NCBI RefSeq assembly: GCF_003854895.1 | Contig: NZ_CP033966.1 | Coordinates: 868,001 to 932,000 of the forward strand | Length of the DNA stretch: 64,000 nt | Reading direction: 5' to 3' | Origin: Pigmentiphaga sp. H8 | GTDB lineage: Bacteria; Pseudomonadota; Gammaproteobacteria; Burkholderiales; Burkholderiaceae_B | Part shown: positions 59,234 through 64,000 of the stretch, in pieces | Layout of the letters: the number at the start of each line of letters is the position of its first letter | Position numbering within the stretch: position 1 is the stretch's first letter | Notes under the pieces: generated by a model | What the model was told of the DNA's origin: nothing | Seen by the model: the letters and a program-made list of their open reading frames with translations, nothing else | The model's database searches: none | Program-made: the position numbers and the translations under genes

Positions 59234-60190
59234 TTACTGGATGTCCAGTGTACGGATCAAGGCTTCCCAGCGCGTGCGCGTATCGTGCAGCCAGGCCGTG
59301 GTCCGCGCCGAGTCCGCCCAGAAGGGCGTTACTGCCATCTGATCCAGCTGGCGGCGCACCTCGGGGCTTTCCAGGATGTCGTGCAGCAGGCCTTCCCACG
59401 TCTTCACCACGGCCGCCGGCGTGCCCGCGGGGAACAGCACCACCTGGCTGAACTGCACGTCGAAGTCGGGCACGCCCTGTTCCTGGGCGGTGGGAACCTG
59501 CGGCAACTGGGGGTTGCGCGTGGCGGCGGACGTGGCCAGGGCCTGCAGCGTGCCGGAGCGCACATAGGGCAGCGTGTTGGACGAGGCCACGAAGGCCAGC
59601 GGCACGTGTCCCGCCACCACGTCGGACAGTGCCGGGGCATTGCCCTTGTAGGGCACGTGCGTGCCGCGTATGCCGGTCCGGGCCTTCAGCAGTTCGAAGG
59701 TCAGGTGCCCGGGCGAGGCCAGGCCGGCCGAGGCGTAGGTCAGGTCCTCTTTCCTGGCGCGCTCCAGGAAGTCGCGGAAGTCCTTCAGCCCCAGCTTGGG
59801 ATGGGCCACCAGCACCTGCGAGGTGGTGCCGAAGATGCCGGCCGGCACGAGGTCGCGGTAGGGATCCAGCCCCATGTTCTTGTAGACCGAGGGGTTGATC
59901 GTCAGCAGGTGGTCGACGCTGACCAGCGCCGTATAGCCGTCCTTGGGCGAGCGGGCGACGTACTCGGCGCCGATGTTGCCGCCGGCGCCCGCGCGGTTCT
60001 CGACGATGACGGGCTGTTTCAGGCGCGATGCGGCCTGTTCGGCGATCAAGCGGGCGACCAGGTCCAGCGGTCCGCCGGCGGCGAAATTGACGACCAGCTT
60101 GACCGGGTGGTCGGGATAGCCGGCGGCCCGCGCCCAGGGGGCGGCGGCAACGAGGACGAGGGCGAGGAAAAGGCGCGCAAGCGGTTGCAT
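59234..60190 (-). CDS. Bug-type periplasmic receptor
   Basis: A 318-residue tripartite tricarboxylate transporter-type binding protein with a signal peptide (ARLFLALVLVAAAPWARA). It has VKLVVNFAAGGPLDLVARLI, IVENRAGAGGNIGAEYVARS and VPYKGNAPALSDVVAGHVPL. The first Gly-rich loop reads NFAAGGPLD instead of the usual FxPGGxxD. GGAGAC precedes the start. It is divergent from a LysR gene (125-bp gap) that probably controls it; the ligand is unknown. Confidence 0.9.
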   Translation of the reverse strand: MQPLARLFLALVLVAAAPWARAAGYPDHPVKLVVNFAAGGPLDLVARLIAEQAASRLKQPVIVENRAGAGGNIGAEYVARSPKDGYTALVSVDHLLTINPSVYKNMGLDPYRDLVPAGIFGTTSQVLVAHPKLGLKDFRDFLERARKEDLTYASAGLASPGHLTFELLKARTGIRGTHVPYKGNAPALSDVVAGHVPLAFVASSNTLPYVRSGTLQALATSAATRNPQLPQVPTAQEQGVPDFDVQFSQVVLFPAGTPAAVVKTWEGLLHDILESPEVRRQLDQMAVTPFWADSARTTAWLHDTRTRWEALIRTLDIQ

Positions 60191-60315
60191 GGGATGTCTC
60201 CGTGGAAGGGGGCGGGCTGGCTGAAGCCAGTCTGGTCGGCGCCGTGCCTGCATTATGGGAACGGAGAGGTATTTGGTTCCAATGATAAAGTTCGGTGCTG
60301 TCATATCTAAAATTC

Positions 60316-61281
60316 ATGGCAATGGACTGGACCCGGCGACTGCGCATCCGGCAGCTCGAAGTGCTGAGCAGCCTGGCCGATACCTGCAATCTCAGCCACA
60401 CCGCCGAACGCCTGTGCATGACGCAGCCGGCCCTGTCGAAGTGGCTGGCCGAGCTGGAGGCCGAACTGGGGGTGCCGCTGTTCGAGCGTCATTCGCGCGG
60501 CCTCGTGCCCACGCGCTTCGGCACGGCCATGGCCGAACACGCCCGCGTCATGCTGGCCGAAGTCGAGCGCGCCAGCCAGGCCATGGCGCTGATGGCCGAA
60601 GGCGCGGACGGCCAGTTGTCCATCGGGGTGACGGCCACGGTCTCGACCGGGCTCCTGCCCGACAGCGTGGCCCTGCTGCTGGCGCGGCGGCCCGAGACCC
60701 GTCTGTCCATTACCGAGTCGACCCTGGACCAGCTCCTGCCGCTGTTGCTGGAGCGTCGCCTGGACTTCGTGGTGACGCGCCTGGAAGGCGATGCCATCGA
60801 CGGCCGCCTGCGCTGCACGCCGGTCTATAGCGAAAGCATCGCGGTGGCCGCGCCGCCGTCGCATCCGCTGGCCGGCCGCCGGGGGCTGGCCTGGGCGGAC
60901 CTGGAGGGATGCGGCTGGGTGGTACCGCCCCAGGGCAATCCGCTGCGCCGCGAACTGGACGCCGAGTTCGCGCTGGCCGGCCTGCCCGCGCCCCGCTACC
61001 GGGTCGAGGCCGTCGGCATCCTGATGCTGGTGGCGATGATGCAGCGGGCCCATCTGCTGACCGCGCTGTCGCGCCGCGTGCTGCGCTATTTTCAGGCCGC
61101 CGGCCAACTGGTGGCGCTGGACCTGCCCACGCGCCGGCAGGGCATGGTGGGCATCCTGCGCCATCGCGATGCGCCCGACACCTCGCTGCATCGCGACTTC
61201 CACGAAGTCCTGCTGGAAGCGGCCGACGCGGCGGGCGTCACAACTCGAAACCGCATTGCGGGGCCGCCTGCTTCAAAGTAG
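60316..61281 (+). CDS. LysR-family transcriptional regulator
   Basis: A 321-residue regulator: RRLRIRQLEVLSSLADTCNL, LCMTQPALSKWLAELEAELG and LFERHSRGLVPTRFG make up the winged helix; the effector domain begins at GQLSIGVTATVSTGLLPDS. This resembles the GbpR/CbbR-like branch with a degenerate first helix. ATG 60322 is an alternative start. It is divergent from a Bug receptor gene, a frequent pairing, and likely responds to the receptor's ligand. The gap holds AATGATAAAG and TTTGGTTCCAATG, possible promoter parts. Confidence 0.9.
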   Translation: MAMDWTRRLRIRQLEVLSSLADTCNLSHTAERLCMTQPALSKWLAELEAELGVPLFERHSRGLVPTRFGTAMAEHARVMLAEVERASQAMALMAEGADGQLSIGVTATVSTGLLPDSVALLLARRPETRLSITESTLDQLLPLLLERRLDFVVTRLEGDAIDGRLRCTPVYSESIAVAAPPSHPLAGRRGLAWADLEGCGWVVPPQGNPLRRELDAEFALAGLPAPRYRVEAVGILMLVAMMQRAHLLTALSRRVLRYFQAAGQLVALDLPTRRQGMVGILRHRDAPDTSLHRDFHEVLLEAADAAGVTTRNRIAGPPASK

Positions 61282-61449
61282 GGGGTGATCGAGCTACGGT
61301 TGAGTGTTTTTCCCGTTGGCTCCGTACCTACAATGGAGGTGTTCCGAAGCGCCCGCGCAAGGCGCCGTTCGGAAGCGGGCAAGGCAAGTGTCGCCGTGTC
61401 CATGCCGTACAGGTATATTTCTACGAAATTCCGATTCCGGACGGTCTAC

Positions 61450-62205
61450 GTGGTTCTTTACGAATACCCATTCAACGAGCGCGTCCGAACGCTGCTGCGT
61501 CTGGAAAGCCTCTTCGACAATCTGTTCTTCTTCGTGCGGCAACCGGATGCCCGCGGGCATCACGTCGCATTGACCACGCTGTTCGAAATCCTGGATGTGT
61601 CGGCGCGGGCCGATCTCAAGTCCGAACTGCTCCAGGACCTGGAGCGCTATCGCCAATCCCTGAGTTCGCTGCGCGAGCATCCCGGCGTCGATCGCCAGAC
61701 CCTGGACGTCATGCTGTCCAGCATCGAGCAGGCCGCGGGCGCGCTCGTGGCCCAGGGCAAGACCGGCCAGCCGCTGCGGCAGAACGAATGGCTGACCAGC
61801 ATACGCAGCCGCCTGGCGATCCCGGGCGGCGCCTGCGAATTCGACGTCCCGTCCTTCCACGCCTGGAAGCACAAGCCCGTCGAGCATCGCGTCCAGGACC
61901 TGGCCCAGTGGGTCGAACCCTTCCTGCCCATACGCGACGGCCTGGCCATCGTGCTGAAGATGCTGCGCGAATCGGGCCGGCAGGTCGCGGTGGTGGCCGA
62001 GGGCGGCGCCTTCCAGCAGATGCTGGGCGGCAAGGCCTACCAGCTGCTGCGCATCTATGTCGACGAGGCGCTGGGCGTGTTCCCCGAGGTCAGCGCCAAC
62101 AAGTACATGGTGTCGGTGCGCTTCTCGTCCCAGGGAGGCGATCTGAAGCCGCAGCCGGTGGCGGCCGACGTGCCCTTCCAGCTGACGCTGTGCAACAGCT
62201 TCTGA
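61450..62205 (+). CDS. zapD: cell division protein ZapD
   Basis: A 251-residue ZapD (YacF), almost the E. coli length. The family N-terminus LYEYPFNERVRTLLRLESLF is here preceded directly by the GTG at 61450; an ATG at 61402 would add an unrelated stretch. RQNEWLTSIRSRLAIPGGAC and FHAWKHKPVEHRVQDLAQWV follow, and ANKYMVSVRF closes it. ZapD bundles FtsZ filaments at the division ring. It is followed after 38 bp by yacG, the usual zapD-yacG pair, and lies downstream of pilD-coaE, although here the Bug-LysR pair is inserted between. Confidence 0.93.
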   Translation: MVLYEYPFNERVRTLLRLESLFDNLFFFVRQPDARGHHVALTTLFEILDVSARADLKSELLQDLERYRQSLSSLREHPGVDRQTLDVMLSSIEQAAGALVAQGKTGQPLRQNEWLTSIRSRLAIPGGACEFDVPSFHAWKHKPVEHRVQDLAQWVEPFLPIRDGLAIVLKMLRESGRQVAVVAEGGAFQQMLGGKAYQLLRIYVDEALGVFPEVSANKYMVSVRFSSQGGDLKPQPVAADVPFQLTLCNSF

Positions 62206-62243
62206 AGGCGGCGCATCGCTCGTCCCCTGGCTACAATGCGGCC

Positions 62244-62459
62244 ATGGTCAAGAAAGTCAAATGCCCCACATGCGCCAGGCCGGCTCCATGGAGCCCCGAC
62301 AACGCCTGGCGGCCCTTCTGCTCCGAACGCTGCCGCCAGATCGACCTGGGAGCGTGGGCGGCCGAGAAATTCGCCATACCCGGCGCGCCCCTGGAAACCG
62401 ACGACCTGAGCGGGGATTCCTCGGGCCGGCTGTTTCCTTCGCCGCAGTCGATGAACTGA
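62244..62459 (+). CDS. yacG: DNA gyrase inhibitor YacG
   Basis: A 71-residue zinc protein. The ligands are C7 and C10 (KVKCPTCARP) and C26 and C30 (RPFCSERCRQIDLGAWAAE). YacG binds GyrB and blocks DNA binding of gyrase. It has the standard length and lies 38 bp after zapD, as in most beta- and gamma-proteobacteria. The stop is 1 bp from the end of the opposing LysR gene. Confidence 0.93.
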   Translation: MVKKVKCPTCARPAPWSPDNAWRPFCSERCRQIDLGAWAAEKFAIPGAPLETDDLSGDSSGRLFPSPQSMN

Positions 62460-62460
62460 G

Positions 62461-63369
62461 CTAGGAGTTCTCCAGCAGCGTCCGGATGTCCAGCGACCGC
62501 AGCAGTTGCATGGTCTCCCGCGTCAACCGGGTCAGCGGCTGGAGCCGCGCCGTGCACATGATCAGGTTGTTGTGCATGGACGGCGAGTGCACGCGGGCGG
62601 TGGCCAGCGTGCCGGCGCGGCGCTGCGGCCCGATGGCGCTGGCCGACAGCAGCGCGTAGCCTTCCCCGCTTTCGGCCAGGGCCACCATGGTGTGCACCGC
62701 GTTGACCTCGGCAACGATGTCCAGCGCGATGCCGCGCCGGCGGCAGGCCGCATCCACCACCGCGCGGATGGTGTTGGGCTCGCAGGGCAGGATCAGTGGG
62801 TAGTCCGCCAGCGCATCGACCGGCAGCGACTCCGGCAGGCGTTCGCCCGGACCGGGCACGCATCCCACCAGCATCAGTTCCTCCTGGAATACCGGCTCGT
62901 AGTCCAGCGTTTCGCCCGGGGCGGGGTCGTACAGCAGCGCGACGTCGACCCGGCCTTCGTGCAGCCACTCCCGCAGGCTGACGCTCAGTCCTTCGGTCAC
63001 GGTCAGCGCGGCGCCGGGCAGGCGTTCGCGGAAGCCGCGCACCAGGCTGGGCGCCAGCAGATGGGCGATGCGCGGCGGAAAGCCGACCACGATCTTGCCC
63101 CGCGGCACCGCCTTCAGTTCGTGGATTTCCTGGCGCGCGGTGGCCAGGCGGGCCAGGACGACCCGGGCGTGTTCCAGCAGGCGCCTGCCGGCCTCGGTCG
63201 GTTCCACGCCGCGGCCGTTGCGGTAGAGCAGGTGTTCGTGCAGCTCCACTTCCAGCAGGCGGATCTGCCGGCTCAGGGAAGGCTGGGTCATTTCGAGCAC
63301 CATGGCGGCGCGTGTGAAGCTGCCGGCGTCGACGACCTGGACGAAGTACTCAAGTTGCTTGATATCCAT
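62461..63369 (-). CDS. LysR-family transcriptional regulator (Cbl/NAC-like)
   Basis: A 302-residue regulator: MDIKQLEYFVQVVDAGSFTR, VLEMTQPSLSRQIRLLEVEL, LYRNGRGVEPTEAGRRLLEH. The effector domain starts with GKIVVGFPPRIAHLLAPSLV. It is the type often named nitrogen-assimilation (NAC)-like in Bordetella. It is divergent from the FAD monooxygenase gene (119-bp gap) and is its likely regulator. The gap has the AT-rich GTTCTATAGCTGCTAGAGC, with CTATAG and CTAGAG near-palindromes, suitable as a binding site. Confidence 0.92.
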   Translation of the reverse strand: MDIKQLEYFVQVVDAGSFTRAAMVLEMTQPSLSRQIRLLEVELHEHLLYRNGRGVEPTEAGRRLLEHARVVLARLATARQEIHELKAVPRGKIVVGFPPRIAHLLAPSLVRGFRERLPGAALTVTEGLSVSLREWLHEGRVDVALLYDPAPGETLDYEPVFQEELMLVGCVPGPGERLPESLPVDALADYPLILPCEPNTIRAVVDAACRRRGIALDIVAEVNAVHTMVALAESGEGYALLSASAIGPQRRAGTLATARVHSPSMHNNLIMCTARLQPLTRLTRETMQLLRSLDIRTLLENS

Positions 63370-63488
63370 GCCTGTCTCGCGTCACATAGAGAAGTTCTAT
63401 AGCTGCTAGAGCTGTTCTGCAATTTACTCGATATGTCCCGGCTCCAATAATGGGCGCTTCCGCAATGGCGGACCCTTGGAGGAGTTTC

Positions 63489-64000
63489 ATGACGAAGTCG
63501 GAGTTGCCGGTTGCGATCATCGGCGCGGGTATAGGCGGACTGGCGGCGGCGACCGCGCTGCGCGCGCAGGGCGTGGCCGTGCAGGTCTACGAGCAGGCGC
63601 GGCAGTTCGCGCGCATCGGCGCGGGCATCCAGATGTCGCCCAATGCCATGCGGGTGCTCGATGGGCTGGGGCTGCGTCCGCAACTGGAAGAAATCGCTTT
63701 TTCGCCCAAGTCGTCGCTGAACCGGGCGCACGACACCGGCGCTGTGACGAACGAGTTCCCGCTGGCCGGGGCCGTCCTGGAGCGCTACGGCATGCCTTTC
63801 CTGGCCATGCACCGGGGCGACCTGCATGCGGCGCTGGCGGCACAGGTGCCGCAGGCGCAGATTTCGCTGGGCAAGAAGCTGGTGCATCTGGACCAGGGCG
63901 ATCGCGAGGTCGCGCTGCGCTTCGAGGATGGCACCGAGGCCCGTGCCCGCGCGGTCATCGGCGCCGACGGCGTGCATTCCCTGGTGCGCGAGCTGCTGCT
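63489..64000 (+). CDS. FAD-dependent aromatic monooxygenase (NicC/salicylate hydroxylase-like), 5' part
   Basis: The first 170 residues of a class A flavin monooxygenase, cut by the right edge. It shows the dinucleotide fold VAIIGAGIGGLAAATAL, then ARIGAGIQMSPNAMRVLDGL, MHRGDLHAALAA and the DG motif ARAVIGADGVHSLVREL. The MHRGDLHA region resembles 6-hydroxynicotinate 3-monooxygenase (NicC), but salicylate hydroxylases share it. A very good ribosome site (GGAGGAG) precedes ATG 63489. It is divergent from a LysR gene, hinting at an inducible aromatic pathway to the right of the window. Confidence 0.9.
   Translation, partial: MTKSELPVAIIGAGIGGLAAATALRAQGVAVQVYEQARQFARIGAGIQMSPNAMRVLDGLGLRPQLEEIAFSPKSSLNRAHDTGAVTNEFPLAGAVLERYGMPFLAMHRGDLHAALAAQVPQAQISLGKKLVHLDQGDREVALRFEDGTEARARAVIGADGVHSLVRELL

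Overview
The window is GC-rich chromosomal DNA from a beta-proteobacterium of the Alcaligenaceae type (Bordetella/Achromobacter-like). The grounds are three orphan Bug-type periplasmic receptors, seven LysR regulators (one cut by the edge), a gltIJKL amino-acid transporter and a housekeeping block pilD-coaE ... zapD-yacG. No rRNA, tRNA, CRISPR array, transposase, integrase or phage gene was seen. Coding density is high, and most genes are small metabolic, transport or regulatory units in short operons.

Layout. 1-5.3 kb: LysR (cut by the edge), VOC protein, DUF423 membrane protein, FMN reductase, EEP-family phosphohydrolase, MFS pump and a VanX-like dipeptidase. 5.37-6.12 kb: a yybP-ykoY manganese riboswitch followed by a UPF0016/GDT1 Mn exporter. 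6.2-12.5 kb: lipoprotein 5'-nucleotidase, a fused hydroxyacyl-CoA dehydrogenase/enoyl-CoA hydratase with a thiolase (beta-oxidation), and a DUF2007 protein. 12.6-17.6 kb: MarR regulator divergent from a sulfatase, a Bug receptor, then phhB-phhA and a short-chain dehydrogenase that resembles dihydropteridine reductase. 17.6-21.1 kb: LLM oxidoreductase, leaderless binding protein, VOC, DUF445. 21.2-25.3 kb: an ECF42-type sigma factor cluster (YCII/DGPF, VOC, sigma, MFS) with a matching promoter, plus a second YCII gene. 25.7-35 kb: Bug receptor plus amidohydrolase, LysR, DJ-1/PfpI, MFS, CoxG, thioesterase, HypT-like LysR and aspA. 35.2-38.5 kb: gltIJKL. 38.5-46.3 kb: LysR/dmlA/haloacetate dehalogenase, HTH-citrate synthase fusion, GST, glycerate kinase, M20 hydrolase. 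46.4-56.5 kb: zinc aminopeptidase lipoprotein, fadD, pldA, inositol-phosphatase, mnmC, and a GH31 protein with an altered active site. 56.7-64 kb: NlpE-like lipoprotein, pilD-coaE, Bug/LysR pair, zapD-yacG, LysR and the start of an FAD monooxygenase.

Two families of intergenic repeats are scattered through the window. Family A (two copies, about 90 bp) is a nested hairpin. Family B ranges from single GC-rich units to a complete 247-bp palindrome at 56465-56711 with perfect 36-bp terminal inverted repeats. A second long copy sits at 51688-51992, and its first 86 bases differ from the other at one position. These two lie either side of mnmC and the GH31 gene and look like a non-autonomous (MITE/REP-like) element.

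The observations most worth following up are the dihydropteridine-reductase-like third gene of the phenylalanine hydroxylase operon, the family B palindromes, the self-contained ECF42 regulon with its promoter, the GH31 protein that lacks its acid/base aspartate, and the haloacetate dehalogenase coupled to D-malate dehydrogenase. Names of families and residue numbers of reference enzymes come from memory; no database search was run.
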